DNA of 64,000 nt from JBFGFX01 sp965232455 (GCA_965232455.1 OZ246981.1:4464001-4528000), one strand, 5' to 3'; shown: positions 52,681 to 63,061, counted from the stretch's first letter. Translations and numbers: made by a program. The notes: generated by a model from the sequence alone, not told the origin.

Positions 52681-53631
52681 TCATTCGACCTCGGCTCCCG
52701 GTTCGATATGTACGTAACCGGTCTTATAGTCAATCGTCACGACAAAATGCTTCAGTACGTCGTAGCCCAACAAACCCTGGGATCTTCTTCGATCTCGCTT
52801 GATTCTGCTGCCGGTAAAGCTTCTTTTTTCGAATAGTGCGGTATTCGCGCCTTCGGCGGGTACCGAAACCATCGTATCCGCAACGTCAAACGGTCCGAAC
52901 GTCATGGTGGGGAGGTTGAAACGCTGCATGCGACCACGGGAGTTCGTGCCCACCGAGATACCGTCCACGGTCGGGTAGCGGTCGAGCCAGCCCTGTTTTT
53001 TGGCGAGCTTGCGGTCAATGAGCACGCCACCGTTGCTGCCTGTGTCCATGATGAGCCATACGTCTTTTTCGTCGTTCAAACGGACTTTGACGATGGGCGA
53101 GCCGCCTCGAGAGTCTTTCTTGGATTCAACGTTCTTCAGTTCCTTCAGGTCGAGGCTGTCGCGTGTGATTACCCGCATCCGTTCGTTGGGGTAGTCGAAC
53201 TGAAAAATGAACAGCTGCAGAAATCCGGCTCCGAGCGACATCTGCATTTCGGGCGGCCCCATATTGCCCTCGACTACGTCTCTGAACACCACTTCCGTGC
53301 CGAAAATCGAAACGGGAACCTTGTTGTAGACGTCGCGGTAGGCCGTGCTGTGTACGCCGGTAATCTTGACCGGCCGGCCTTTCTCAAACGAGAGGTCCGC
53401 GGCTTCGAGAAAGCGCCTGTTGATCCCGTTGATTTGGGCGCCGGTATCGATGAACGCTTTTCCGGGAATACCCGCGATTTCCGTATCGATCAGCAGCCAG
53501 CCATTGGCAATCTCGATGTCTACCCACTGCGTTGCGCCGGCGTCGGCGGGTTGCGCCTGTCCCAGGCAGCAGACCAGCACGCAAGCGACCGTGAATGTCG
53601 ATATTCGGGAATCGGGCCGTGATTGGCTCAT
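52681..53631 (-). CDS. Exported retropepsin-like aspartic protease
   Basis: 316 residues from the ATG at 53631, eight bases after a GGAGGG site; an ATG at 53652 is a less likely start. Signal peptide ends ADA. Two aspartic-protease loops are present: FIDTGAQING near residue 62 and IMDTGSNGGV about 140 residues later, followed by GLLGYDVLKHFVVTIDYKTG with the hydrophobic-hydrophobic-Gly segment. This is a single-chain two-lobe version of the retropepsin fold. Periplasmic. Substrates unknown. Confidence 0.85.
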   Translation of the reverse strand: MSQSRPDSRISTFTVACVLVCCLGQAQPADAGATQWVDIEIANGWLLIDTEIAGIPGKAFIDTGAQINGINRRFLEAADLSFEKGRPVKITGVHSTAYRDVYNKVPVSIFGTEVVFRDVVEGNMGPPEMQMSLGAGFLQLFIFQFDYPNERMRVITRDSLDLKELKNVESKKDSRGGSPIVKVRLNDEKDVWLIMDTGSNGGVLIDRKLAKKQGWLDRYPTVDGISVGTNSRGRMQRFNLPTMTFGPFDVADTMVSVPAEGANTALFEKRSFTGSRIKRDRRRSQGLLGYDVLKHFVVTIDYKTGYVHIEPGAEVE

Positions 53632-53729
53632 CGGTTTTCCCTCCGAATTCATTACAGGCACGTCGCCGGGGCGCCTGTGCCGCGTAGCCCGATCCGAAGG
53701 TCGCCTGCTCCGGCGAGCGGCCGCTCAGA

Positions 53730-54248
53730 TTAAGGCACCTGCTCCAACATGTAGTCGACCGCGTCGTAGATTTCCTGGTCGGAGAGATCCATGCGGGCGC
53801 CTTTCGGCGGCATGTAGCCGTCGTTGCCGGTGAAACCCTCGATGGCATGCCGCTGAAGCGTCTCGAGACCCTGTTCGATACGCGGCGCCCAGTTGGCCGA
53901 ATCCGTCAGCGTCGGCGCACCGCCGATGCCGGCGCCGTGGCAGGCGATGCAGGCTTCGTTGTAAACCTGGGGTCCCGACAATGTCGTTGCAACCGGTTCG
54001 GCGGCGGGCGCGGCCGCTACCTGCGGGGCCGCCGCCGCGACTTCCTCGCCGGGCAGGTAAATGTTTCCGAACGGACGCAGGCGTTCGGCAACCTTGGCCT
54101 GATACTCCTCGGTTTGCGCGGTGTAAACGTCCTGCGTCAGGTTGGACATCTGCATCGCCAGCACGAAGATGGCCATCAATATCAACGCAAGAACGCCGAG
54201 CACCAATGAATACAGGTCGAAAAATTTCTGGTCGCGCTTGAAACTCAA
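53730..54248 (-). CDS. Membrane-anchored cytochrome c5-type protein
   Basis: 172 residues. An N-terminal membrane helix (LYSLVLGVLALILMAIFVLA) anchors it, an Ala/Pro linker follows, and the heme domain has CIACHG (heme c) and the distal Met in GYMPPKGAR, as in small class I cytochromes c5. Periplasmic electron carrier. Its 3' end lies 98 bases upstream of the retropepsin gene on the same strand. Confidence 0.92.
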   Translation of the reverse strand: MSFKRDQKFFDLYSLVLGVLALILMAIFVLAMQMSNLTQDVYTAQTEEYQAKVAERLRPFGNIYLPGEEVAAAAPQVAAAPAAEPVATTLSGPQVYNEACIACHGAGIGGAPTLTDSANWAPRIEQGLETLQRHAIEGFTGNDGYMPPKGARMDLSDQEIYDAVDYMLEQVP

Positions 54249-54352
54249 GGGTCTGCTCCGGAGGGTTTGTTGTTTGTTCCCGGTCGGGTGCCGGACGGCA
54301 ATTATATCCCAAAGTACACGCTGAGAACCGAACAGTGCGCAAAGACGGCCGC

Positions 54353-54862
54353 TCAGGGCGTTTCGGGTTTGAACTCGAAGCCGCGCCAGCCGTCATCGCC
54401 TGAAAAGGCGAGGGTTCTTACGGTCCCGCCGTCGTCGATATTCACCTGGTTGATCTGGGCCGGAAACGCGTCGCGCAGGATATCGTCGCGCACCCGGATC
54501 CTGCCGGGCAGCCGCCCCGGCCACTCCTGATACACGAGCACGTGGTCCGCGGCCAGTTCGGCGCCGATCAGGTCGAGGTGCAGGCGGCCGTCGGGGCCGG
54601 CTATCGTGAACCGTTCTTCCACGTACAACGCTATGTGGGCGCGGCCCTCGAGCGAGAGAACCGACAGGTCGGCAATTCCCACTATCGTGCCCACGCCGAG
54701 TTCCGCGTCGTGGGAATGCAACCGGTGCACGATTTCCGTTTTGCCCGATTGCGCATTCCAGCGAACGATGGTCAGGCTACCCGGCGCCCGATGCGCGTTC
54801 GCGCTCACGGCCGCCGCAAGAACGGCCGTCATCGTCAATGCGCAGAGGCCGACGCCTCTCAT
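54353..54862 (-). CDS. DUF6702-like exported protein
   Basis: 169 residues with signal peptide MRGVGLCALTMTAVLAAAVS then ANAH. The mature start HRAPGSLTIVRWNAQSGKTE, IVHRLHSHDAE and later YVEERFTIAGPDG resemble the DUF6702 family, often encoded beside M1 peptidases, as here (seven bases after that gene's stop). Probably periplasmic beta-rich protein. Function unknown. Confidence 0.75.
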   Translation of the reverse strand: MRGVGLCALTMTAVLAAAVSANAHRAPGSLTIVRWNAQSGKTEIVHRLHSHDAELGVGTIVGIADLSVLSLEGRAHIALYVEERFTIAGPDGRLHLDLIGAELAADHVLVYQEWPGRLPGRIRVRDDILRDAFPAQINQVNIDDGGTVRTLAFSGDDGWRGFEFKPETP

Positions 54863-54869
54863 CGTCGCT

Positions 54870-57359
54870 TCAGTCCGTCGAATCGAGGGGCACCCGGCGG
54901 ATCGAACCGTCTTCCCCGGCCTTGCGCTCGCGCAGAACGTCGAGCATGTCTCTCATGAGGTCCCGCGTATCGTCCTCGTCCTTGTAGAGTTCGATGCGCG
55001 ATTTCTCGATCCGCCGCGGGAAGTGATTGTTGGAATAGTCGGCGTCCGCGGTTTCGTGGCGGGGGTCGAGCGCGATCGAGCTGATCGCCTGATCGCGAAT
55101 CAGCAGTTTCGTGACCTTGCGGTAATCGCGGCGCCAGATCTCGGCGGGCAGCATCATGAAGTCTTCCGAACCGTCGGCGTTCGTGATCTGCAGCGGGAGC
55201 GGGGTCACCAGGCCGCCGACGTTCTCGAAGTCGAGGAAATACACGAACTCGTCGTCTTCGACCGCGCGCGCCAGCGCGTCGTATTCCCAGTCCTCCAGCC
55301 CGTCGAGCAGCTCCGTGTGTTCGTTGCGGTCCTTGTTGCTCGGCGTGAACTGGTCGTTTTCGTTATAAAAGTCGCTGAGTTCGGGGAATCGGTCGACGTA
55401 CATCCGGCGGCCTTCCTCCCGGTTGCGAATCTGCGCTACCGGTTCCGGCACCTCGTCCGCGTGCTCCCGGCGATTGAACTCCGACTCGACGTCCGGGTTC
55501 GTCGATGACACTTTGTATTCCCGAACGTCCTTCAGGTCGACGTCGACGTGATCGGTCGAGTAATACCAGCCGCGCCAGAACCAATCGAGATCGACGCCGG
55601 ACGCGTCTTCCATCGTGCGGAAAAAATCCGACGGCGTCGGCCGCTTGAACTTCCAGCGGCGTGAAAACTCCTTGAACGCAAAATCGAACAGGTCGCGGCC
55701 CATGACCGTTTCGCGCAGGACGATCAGCGAAGCGGTGGGTTTCGAGTAGGCGTTCGGGCCGAGTTTCAGCACGGAATCCGAATGGGTCATGATCGGTACC
55801 TGATCCTCGCTGACCATGTAGTCGACGATGGCGTCGAGTACGTTGACGTAGTTCGGCCGGTACGCCGGAAAATTCTCCTCCCACTCGAACTCCGCGATGT
55901 ACTCCAGGAAGCTGTTGATACCTTCGTCCATCCAGGTCCACTGGCGCTCGTCGGAGTTCACGATCATCGGGAAATAGTTGTGGCCGACCTCGTGGATGAT
56001 CACGCCGATCAGTCCGTATTTGACGCGTCGCGAATAGGTCCTGTCCGGGGCGCCGTCCACGACCTCGCCCTCTTCGGCTTCGACCGGTTCCGGCCGGTAG
56101 CCGTTGAACGTGATCATGGGGTATTCCATGCCGCCGCTTTTCCACGCGTTTACCGACTGCGACGTCGGGTAGGGATAATTGAACGAGAAGCGTGAATAGA
56201 CGTCCATCGTATGCGCAACGGCGTGCGTCGAATACTTCGACCAGATCGGCTCGGCTTCCGGCGGGTAGAACGACATGGCGAGTACTTCCGGGTTGTCGTC
56301 GTCGTCCTGCCGGTGGATCATCGCGTCCCAGATGTATTTACGCGAGCTCGACCAGGCGAAGTCGCGGACGTTGTCCGCCTTGAACCGCCACGTCTTCGTG
56401 CCGGTGGATTTGACCCGCTCGTTTTCCAGCGCCTCGTCCGGGGTCACGATAAACACCGGCCGGTCGGCGGTCCTTGCCTCCCTCATCCGGCGCTGCTGCG
56501 CGGCGCTCAGGACCCGGCCGGAATTCTGCAGCTCGCCGCTGGCGGAAACGATGTGGTCGTCGGGAACCGTGATGTCCACCTCGTAGTCGCCGAACTCGAG
56601 CGTAAACTCGCCGCGGCCGAGGAATGCCTTGTGCTGCCAGCCTGCGTAGTCGGTGTAGGCGGCCATGCGCGGAAACCACTGGGCGAGGAAATATATATAA
56701 GTGTCGTTCTCCGGGAAATGCTCGTACCCGCCCCGGCTGTTGACGCGTTCCTCGAGCACGATGTTGAACGACCAGTCCACCGAAAACGTCGTGCGCTGGC
56801 CCGATTCGAGCGGCCTGGGCAGGTCGATACGCATCATCGTGTCGACGATCGTGTGCGGTAGTGCGTTGCCGCGGGAATCGGCGACGCGTTCGATCGTGTA
56901 ACCGTAGTCGATGTCCTTACCGAGCTGATGGCGGGCGATGGAGCCGTAGGTCAGCACGTCTTTGCCCTCGTCTTTCCAGGTCTGCCGTCCCGCGGCGTCC
57001 ATCGCCGTCTCCGAGCGGCGTTCCAGGGACTCGTTGTCGAAGCGGTTCTGGTCGAGCTGCAACCAAAGATACCGCAGCGTATCCGGCGAATTGTTGGTGT
57101 AGGTGATCGTTTCGGATGCGCTGATGCGTCGCGCCTGCTCGTCGAGGGCAACGGAAATTTTGTAATCGGCTCGCTGCTGCCAGTACTGAGCGCCGGGCGC
57201 GCCGGATGCCGATCGATAGACGTTGGCCGTGGGCAGATCGACGTCGAGTTGCCGGAACGCGTCGTAATAATCGCCCTTGGTCTGACGGATTGCGTCGGCG
57301 GAGGCGGTGCTGCAGACGATCATCGATGCGGCCAATGTCAGTGAGAAGTAGTGTTTCAT
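54870..57359 (-). CDS. M1-family zinc aminopeptidase, exported
   Basis: 829 residues, signal peptide MKHYFSLTLAASMIVCSTAS. An N-terminal beta-saddle domain (about residues 55-250) precedes the catalytic domain with IIHEVGHNYFPMIVNSDERQ, zinc ligands His, His and the Glu in TWMDEGINSFLEY. The Gly-x-Met-Glu-Asn motif of classical M1 enzymes is GGMEYPMI here. Catalytic domain followed by a helical C-terminal part. Periplasmic peptide degradation; operon with the DUF6702-like gene. Confidence 0.93.
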   Translation of the reverse strand: MKHYFSLTLAASMIVCSTASADAIRQTKGDYYDAFRQLDVDLPTANVYRSASGAPGAQYWQQRADYKISVALDEQARRISASETITYTNNSPDTLRYLWLQLDQNRFDNESLERRSETAMDAAGRQTWKDEGKDVLTYGSIARHQLGKDIDYGYTIERVADSRGNALPHTIVDTMMRIDLPRPLESGQRTTFSVDWSFNIVLEERVNSRGGYEHFPENDTYIYFLAQWFPRMAAYTDYAGWQHKAFLGRGEFTLEFGDYEVDITVPDDHIVSASGELQNSGRVLSAAQQRRMREARTADRPVFIVTPDEALENERVKSTGTKTWRFKADNVRDFAWSSSRKYIWDAMIHRQDDDDNPEVLAMSFYPPEAEPIWSKYSTHAVAHTMDVYSRFSFNYPYPTSQSVNAWKSGGMEYPMITFNGYRPEPVEAEEGEVVDGAPDRTYSRRVKYGLIGVIIHEVGHNYFPMIVNSDERQWTWMDEGINSFLEYIAEFEWEENFPAYRPNYVNVLDAIVDYMVSEDQVPIMTHSDSVLKLGPNAYSKPTASLIVLRETVMGRDLFDFAFKEFSRRWKFKRPTPSDFFRTMEDASGVDLDWFWRGWYYSTDHVDVDLKDVREYKVSSTNPDVESEFNRREHADEVPEPVAQIRNREEGRRMYVDRFPELSDFYNENDQFTPSNKDRNEHTELLDGLEDWEYDALARAVEDDEFVYFLDFENVGGLVTPLPLQITNADGSEDFMMLPAEIWRRDYRKVTKLLIRDQAISSIALDPRHETADADYSNNHFPRRIEKSRIELYKDEDDTRDLMRDMLDVLRERKAGEDGSIRRVPLDSTD

Positions 57360-57527
57360 GGTGCGTCGCCGGGGTCACGAATCGAGGGCGCATAATCTAC
57401 CATCGTTTCTGCGCGCGGTTGGCCGGATACGGGTATATCGTTGCACGTGACGTCACGGCCGTGCGCAATTGATTTCGCCTTGCGGCGGTGCCAAAGTTAT
57501 TGGCTGATTCACTGAGAGGGGTCGAGG

Positions 57528-59288
57528 ATGCCGAGCATCGCACGCAGGTTCGTTTTCTTATGGGTTGCCGGGCTCGTCGTCGCCGGCTGCGGCGGCGGGT
57601 CGGAACCCGCGGCCGAGTCGCCGGCCCCCGCCGCCAGTCAGGTCGCGCCGGCGGATCTCGTGCTGCGCGGCGGCACGATTGCGACGGTGGACACGGCGAT
57701 CGGCAACGTCGAAGCGCTGGCGGTCAACGGGTATCGGATCACCGCGGTTGGCAGCAACGATGAGATTGCCGCTTACGTCGGCCCGGATACCGAAGTCGTC
57801 GAGCTCAACGGCCGGTTTGCGATGCCGGGATTCATCGAAGGCCACGGACATTTTCTGAGTCTCGGCCGATCGAAACAGATCCTCGATCTCAACGACGTGC
57901 AGAACTGGGACGAGATCGTCAGCATGGTCGCCACCGCGGTCGACAAGTCGCAGCCCGGCGAGTGGATTTTCGGCCGCGGTTGGCATCAGGACAAGTGGGA
58001 CAGCGTCCCCGAGGACGCCGTGGACGGCGTGCCGATCAACGAAACCTTAAACGAAGTGTCGCCCGACAACCCGGTGATCCTCGGTCATGCCAGCGGACAC
58101 GCCGCGTTCTGGAACGACGTTGCATTGAGAATTGCGAACGTCGATGCGGACACGCCCGATCCGGCCGGCGGTACGATCGTGCGCGGTCCCGACGGCAAGG
58201 CAACGGGCCTCATGCGCGAGACGGCACAGCGCCTGATCAACGAGGCGCTGCAAGCCTACGAAGGCCAGATGACGCCCGAGCAGACGGAGGCGCTGATGCG
58301 CGAGCGCGTACAGCTCGCTTCGGAGGAATCCCTGCGTCACGGCGTAACGTCTTTCCACGACGCGGGCTCCACGTTGGAAACGATCGATTTTTTCAAGAAG
58401 CTGGAGGACGAGGGGGCGCTCGACGTGCGGCTCTACGTGATGGTCCGGCGGGCGTCGAACGAATTGATGGCGACGGCATTGCCCGAATACCGGATGGTTG
58501 CGGAAGGTAACGACTTCCTGACGGTGCGCTCGATCAAGCGCCAGGTCGACGGCGCGCTCGGCGCACACGGCGCCTGGCTGCTGGAGCCCTACGAAGATCT
58601 TCCGGACTCCGACGGTCTGGTCCTGGAGACTTTGGAAGATATCGAAGGCACGGCGGAGCTGGCGGTCGAGCACGGCTTCCAGGTGAACACGCACGCGATC
58701 GGCGATCGCGCCAACCGGGAGATCCTCGATCTTTACGAACGCGTCTGGGATCGCGTAGGCGTCGACGGCACGGTGCTTCGTTGGCGCATGGAGCACGCGC
58801 AGCACATCGATCCGGTTGACGTGCCGAGGTTCGGCCAGCTCGGCGTGATTGCGTCGATCCAGGCCGTGCACGGCACCTCGGACGGTCCCTGGATTCCGAC
58901 GCGATTGGGCGATGAGCGCGCCAAGGCCACGTCGCAGCCTTGGCGCGACCTGTTCAACACCGGCGCCGTGGTCACCAATGGCACCGACGTGCCGGTGGAG
59001 CGCATCAACGCCATCGCGTCGTATTATTCGTCCGTCTCGCGGATGATGGTGAACGGCGAGCGCTTTTACCCGGAACACGTCATGACCCGCGAGGAGGCGA
59101 TCCAGACCTATACGATCAACAACGCCTACGCCGCGTTCGAGGAAGATATCAAGGGGACGCTGGCGCCGGGCATGTACGCCGACATGGTCGTGCTTTCACA
59201 TAATCTGCTCACGGTCGACGAGGCTGCAATCCCGGATACGACGGTCGACATGACCTTTGTCGGTGGAGAGCTGAAATTCACGCGGTAG
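57528..59288 (+). CDS. Amidohydrolase-family lipoprotein (YtcJ-like)
   Basis: 586 residues. Lipobox LVVAGCGGGSEPAAES, so a lipid-anchored periplasmic enzyme. Amidohydrolase (metal-dependent TIM barrel): ADLVLRGGTIATVDTAIGNV, FIEGHGHFLSLG (His-x-His), GHASGHAAFWN, VNTHAIGDRAN and NGTDVPVE (Asp). YtcJ-type enzymes act on formamides and related compounds; substrate here unknown. Ends at an intrinsic terminator. Confidence 0.92.
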   Translation: MPSIARRFVFLWVAGLVVAGCGGGSEPAAESPAPAASQVAPADLVLRGGTIATVDTAIGNVEALAVNGYRITAVGSNDEIAAYVGPDTEVVELNGRFAMPGFIEGHGHFLSLGRSKQILDLNDVQNWDEIVSMVATAVDKSQPGEWIFGRGWHQDKWDSVPEDAVDGVPINETLNEVSPDNPVILGHASGHAAFWNDVALRIANVDADTPDPAGGTIVRGPDGKATGLMRETAQRLINEALQAYEGQMTPEQTEALMRERVQLASEESLRHGVTSFHDAGSTLETIDFFKKLEDEGALDVRLYVMVRRASNELMATALPEYRMVAEGNDFLTVRSIKRQVDGALGAHGAWLLEPYEDLPDSDGLVLETLEDIEGTAELAVEHGFQVNTHAIGDRANREILDLYERVWDRVGVDGTVLRWRMEHAQHIDPVDVPRFGQLGVIASIQAVHGTSDGPWIPTRLGDERAKATSQPWRDLFNTGAVVTNGTDVPVERINAIASYYSSVSRMMVNGERFYPEHVMTREEAIQTYTINNAYAAFEEDIKGTLAPGMYADMVVLSHNLLTVDEAAIPDTTVDMTFVGGELKFTR

Positions 59289-59334
59289 TAACCGCCAAGC
59301 TCGTAATTCCCGGAAGTAATAAGCGGTAAGTACA

Positions 59335-59368
59335 AACGGCGGCCCCTTCCGGAGCCGCCGTTTTTTTT
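59335..59368 (+). terminator. Intrinsic terminator of the amidohydrolase gene
   Basis: AACGGCGGC, ten-base loop, GCCGCCGTT and a T-run of eight. It begins 47 bases after the stop codon. Confidence 0.88.
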
Positions 59369-59370
59369 CT

Positions 59371-59751
59371 CAAGCCTTTCACGGGGTTGCCCGAACACCC
59401 CGGCTTGCGACGCATCTCCAACCCTGGCCGCAGCACGAATAGACTTATTCTTTTCACTTGTAAGTAATAGGGCAAACCTGCCAGAATGTCCTCACGCTCC
59501 ACAGCTAGGCGCCAACGACCATAAAAATGTGCCCCTAGCGCTTCGGAAATACAAAGAACCGCCACCGGATGTACCCGTGTGTTTCCTGTTCAGGTTCTGT
59601 TTGCCGCGCCGCTGTTCCCGGCGCTCCGCAAACACCGCTTGCTTCGGACCGGTTCTCGAGTTGCCGAAGGGGGAATGGCAGAGCTCAAGCCCGCGTCTGG
59701 ACGCGCCGCGGCGGCTCCAACGACTCAACAAACGAATTGGGGAAAATAAAC
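59371..59751. other. Intergenic region upstream of the subtilase gene
   Basis: 381 bases. The subtilase reading frame is open through part of it but gives a composition unlike a signal sequence, so the start is placed at 59752, behind GGGGA. No gene, repeat or clear promoter was recognised. Confidence 0.5.
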
Positions 59752-62700
59752 ATGCGAATACTAATGAGAGGTATTGGCTTCATCGTCGCTATTCTCATTG
59801 CACCGATTGGGATAGCGACGGAGCTGCAGCAGGCGCCCGACGTACCCCCCGGTCTGCTGCGCCTGGATACGGCAGACATGTCGCGCGCCACCGGCGAAAC
59901 ACGCGTGTACGTCGTGCAAATGCGCGGCGACCCGGGAATCAGTTATCGGGGCGGCGTGACGGGTTTTGCCGCCACGGCGCCGGCAACCGGCGGCGACTAC
60001 GATGCGAAGGCCAGCCACGTCCAGCAATACACGGCGCATCTGGTCGCCGAGCACGACAGAAAGCTGTCGGCGATCGGAGCGACGGGCCGTAAGGTCTACA
60101 GCTACTGCCACACGATGAACGGATTTGCGGCGCGGCTCACCGACGCCGAAGTTGCCCGCCTGCGCGGCGACAAGAGCGTCGTGAACGTCTGGGAAGACTA
60201 CGCCATCGATATCGACACCAACAACACGCCGAGATTTCTCGGCTTGTTGGATCGACGCAAGGGTCTGCGCAAGCGGCTGCGGCTGAAGGGCGAAGACGTC
60301 ATCGTCGGCGTTCTGGACACCGGCGCGGTACAGGAGCATCCCAGCTTCACGGATACGCGTACGTTTCCGATGCCGCGCTTCTGCGAAAACCCGCGCAACC
60401 GGTACATCGAACGTTTCTGCGGCAAACTCGAAAAGTTCCGCTCACAGGTCGTGTACGACGCGCCGCCTCCGCAGTGGTCCGGCATCTGTCAGGCCGGCGA
60501 GGCCTGGTCCGAAGAGGACTGCAACAACAAGCTGATCGGCGCGCGCTGGTACGTTGACGGTTTTCTGGCGGGTCGCGGATCGGTTGTCGAAGGCGAATTT
60601 CTTTCGCCGCGCGACTCCTCGGGCCACGGCAGTCACACCGCCAGCACGGCGGCGGGCAACCAGGTTCTTGCATCGCTCGCCGGCCAGAATCTCGACTTCA
60701 TCAGCGGTATGGCGCCTCGCGCCCGGGTAGCGGTTTACAAAGTGTGCTGGCTGTCGCCGGGCGCAACGAATTTCAGCTGCTTCTTCTCGGACAGCGCGGC
60801 CGCCACCGATCAGGCCGTCGCGGACGGGGTCGACGTCATCAACTTCTCCGTGGGCACTGCCGCGGCCTTTGACGATCCGCAGGATCTGGCGTTCCTGGAC
60901 GCGGCGACCGCGGGCGTTTTCGTGGCACGCTCCGCCGGCAACGACGGTCCGGGTTTTCAGACGACCAACGCCGGATCGCCCTGGGTCACGTCGGTTGCGG
61001 CGTCGACCGCCAGCGGAACCGGCTTCGCCCTGGCGGCGGCCATCAACGCGCCGGCCGCGGTCGCCGGTGACTACCCTGCGCTCGAAGGCGGGATTACCCG
61101 GCCGTTGCTCGACAGCGGCGACATCACCAGCGACGTCGTCGCGGCGGATCCCGTCGACGCCTGCGGCGCGGGTCTGAACAACGACATCGGCGGCAATATC
61201 GCGCTGATCGCGCGCGGCAGCTGCGGGTTTGTCGAAAAGGTCGAGAACGCCGTGGCGGCGGGCGCCATCGCCGTGCTGATGTACACGGATGCCCGGCCGA
61301 AGACCGTCATGGGCGGCACGGCCAGCGACGCGACGCTCAGCGTGCCCGGCGTGATGATCGACAACGAACCCGGTCTCGCACTGCTGGCCGAGCTCGACGC
61401 GGGTAACGTCGTCAACGGCACGCTGTCGGGAACGGACTTCACGACCGAGGCGCTCGAAGGCAACATCATGGCCGACTTTTCCTCGCGCGGTCCCTTCGTC
61501 ACCGAAAGCGACTGGGTCAAGCCCGACATCACCGCACCCGGCGTGCGCATTTTGGCGGCGTATGCACCCGAGCAGGCGGACGGGTCCGCGGGCGACCTCT
61601 TCCAGTATCTGCAGGGCACGTCCATGTCGAGCCCGCACATCGCGGGCCTGGCTGCCTTGATCATCGAGGCGCAGCCGGGCTGGAGTCCGGCGCAGATCAA
61701 ATCGGCGCTGATGACCACCGCGCGACAGGACGTCGTCAAGGAAGACGGCGAGACGCCAGCGGATCCGTTCGATTACGGCGCCGGGCACGTCGACCCGAAC
61801 AAGGCCGTCGATCCTGGGCTGACCTACGATGCGGGCCTGCTCGATTACCTGGCCGCGAGTTGCGGCACGGAGACACCCCTGATCTCCGAGGCGAACTGCG
61901 ATTTTGTTGAAGACGGGCTGGGCCTCTCCACCAATCCGGCGGACCTGAATCTGCCGTCGATCGGCATCGGTGAACTGCCCGGTACGCAAACGGTCACGAG
62001 AACGGTAACCGCGGTCAAGGGCTTCAAAGGCCGGTATGGCGGATACCACGGTAACCGCGCTAGTTACTACCACGCGGAAATCGAGGAGCCCGAAGGCTTC
62101 GACGTGGAGATTTCGCCGAGCTCGCTGTATCTGCGACCTGGCGAATCGGCGAGCTACGAGCTGACCATAAGCAATCAGACGGCGCCGCCGGGAGACTGGC
62201 GTTTTGGATCGCTGACGTGGAAGGACCGCCGCCACGAGGTTCGCAGTCCGATTGCCGTGAAAGCGGCCGCCGTCGTGGCGCCGGACGAAGTTACCGGCGC
62301 CGGTGAGTCGGGTAGCGCCGACTTTGACGTAACGTTTGGATACACCGGCGACTACATCGCACAGGTGCACGGCCTCAACGGTCCCGGTCTGACGCTGGGG
62401 ATCGTGGAGGACGATCCGGGCGACAGCTTCCAGTTCCTGGGGCCGGGTACCGTCATCGGGTTTCTCGAGGAGATCCCGGACGGAACGGCGTTTGCGCGCT
62501 GGGCGATCTTCGACGAGTATACGAGCGGCAATGACGACATCGATCTCTATCTTTATTATTGTCCGGAGTTCTCCTGCACTCAGATCGACCTGAGCGGCAA
62601 CACCGGGTCCAATGAAGAGGTCAGCGTGACCTTCCCGCTCAACGACCCGAACATCGAGGATCCCTACCTGGTGTTCCTGCACGGTTTCGACACCGACGGC

Positions 62701-62967
62701 GGCCTGCCGGCGACCGTCATTCAGTTCGACTGGTCCTTCGGTGTCGTTGACGACGCGGGTAACCTGACCGTGACCGCGCCGGGCACCGCGGCGCTCGCCA
62801 CGACCGAGACCGTTTCGGTCGAATGGAGCGGGTTGCCCGTGGGGCCGGGCGCGAAACAGCTGGGCGCCATCTCGCACAGCGACGCGAACGGCATTCAGGA
62901 CCTGACGTTGATCAACATTGCAAACGATCCGGGCGCAACCCTTTGCGACTTCGGACTCTGTCCGTAG
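59752..62967 (+). CDS. Large secreted S8 subtilase with PA and Fn3-like domains
   Basis: 1071 residues. Signal peptide about residues 1-23, inhibitor I9-type propeptide (about residues 45-150: VYVVQMRGDPGISYRG, SYCHTMNGFAARL), catalytic Asp in VGVLDTGAVQEHP (about 188), His in GHGSHTASTAAGN (about 291), PA insert (CGFVEKVENAVAAGAIAVLM) and catalytic Ser in GTSMSSPHIAGLAAL (about 624). Then an Fn3-like domain (SPSSLYLRPGESASYELTIS) and a C-terminal pre-peptidase-type beta domain. Organised like plant cucumisin-type subtilases. Exported protein degradation. Confidence 0.94.
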   Translation: MRILMRGIGFIVAILIAPIGIATELQQAPDVPPGLLRLDTADMSRATGETRVYVVQMRGDPGISYRGGVTGFAATAPATGGDYDAKASHVQQYTAHLVAEHDRKLSAIGATGRKVYSYCHTMNGFAARLTDAEVARLRGDKSVVNVWEDYAIDIDTNNTPRFLGLLDRRKGLRKRLRLKGEDVIVGVLDTGAVQEHPSFTDTRTFPMPRFCENPRNRYIERFCGKLEKFRSQVVYDAPPPQWSGICQAGEAWSEEDCNNKLIGARWYVDGFLAGRGSVVEGEFLSPRDSSGHGSHTASTAAGNQVLASLAGQNLDFISGMAPRARVAVYKVCWLSPGATNFSCFFSDSAAATDQAVADGVDVINFSVGTAAAFDDPQDLAFLDAATAGVFVARSAGNDGPGFQTTNAGSPWVTSVAASTASGTGFALAAAINAPAAVAGDYPALEGGITRPLLDSGDITSDVVAADPVDACGAGLNNDIGGNIALIARGSCGFVEKVENAVAAGAIAVLMYTDARPKTVMGGTASDATLSVPGVMIDNEPGLALLAELDAGNVVNGTLSGTDFTTEALEGNIMADFSSRGPFVTESDWVKPDITAPGVRILAAYAPEQADGSAGDLFQYLQGTSMSSPHIAGLAALIIEAQPGWSPAQIKSALMTTARQDVVKEDGETPADPFDYGAGHVDPNKAVDPGLTYDAGLLDYLAASCGTETPLISEANCDFVEDGLGLSTNPADLNLPSIGIGELPGTQTVTRTVTAVKGFKGRYGGYHGNRASYYHAEIEEPEGFDVEISPSSLYLRPGESASYELTISNQTAPPGDWRFGSLTWKDRRHEVRSPIAVKAAAVVAPDEVTGAGESGSADFDVTFGYTGDYIAQVHGLNGPGLTLGIVEDDPGDSFQFLGPGTVIGFLEEIPDGTAFARWAIFDEYTSGNDDIDLYLYYCPEFSCTQIDLSGNTGSNEEVSVTFPLNDPNIEDPYLVFLHGFDTDGGLPATVIQFDWSFGVVDDAGNLTVTAPGTAALATTETVSVEWSGLPVGPGAKQLGAISHSDANGIQDLTLINIANDPGATLCDFGLCP

Positions 62968-62987
62968 TTTGCGACGAGCACCACCCC

Positions 62988-63023
62988 AAAGCCGCCGGAG
63001 TCAGTCCGGCGGCTTTTTTTTTT
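62988..63023 (+). terminator. Intrinsic terminator of the subtilase gene
   Basis: Twelve-pair stem AAAGCCGCCGGA / TCCGGCGGCTTT around a five-base loop, then a T-run of ten. It starts 20 bases after the stop codon. Confidence 0.93.
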
Positions 63024-63029
63024 GCGGCG

Positions 63030-63051
63030 GTCGCCCGTCCCGACGGGCGAC
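63030..63051. repeat. Perfect palindrome GTCGCCCGTC-CC-GACGGGCGAC
   Basis: Ten-base perfect arms; second copy of the palindrome at 27186-27207. It lies between two converging genes, next to the terminator above. Confidence 0.65.
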
Positions 63052-63061
63052 TCCATCAATG

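Noticed and set aside
60442..62877. 811-codon open frame on the minus strand opposite the subtilase
   Set aside because: High-GC shadow: Arg/His/Gly-rich translation without any domain, while the plus strand encodes a complete subtilase with its catalytic triad.
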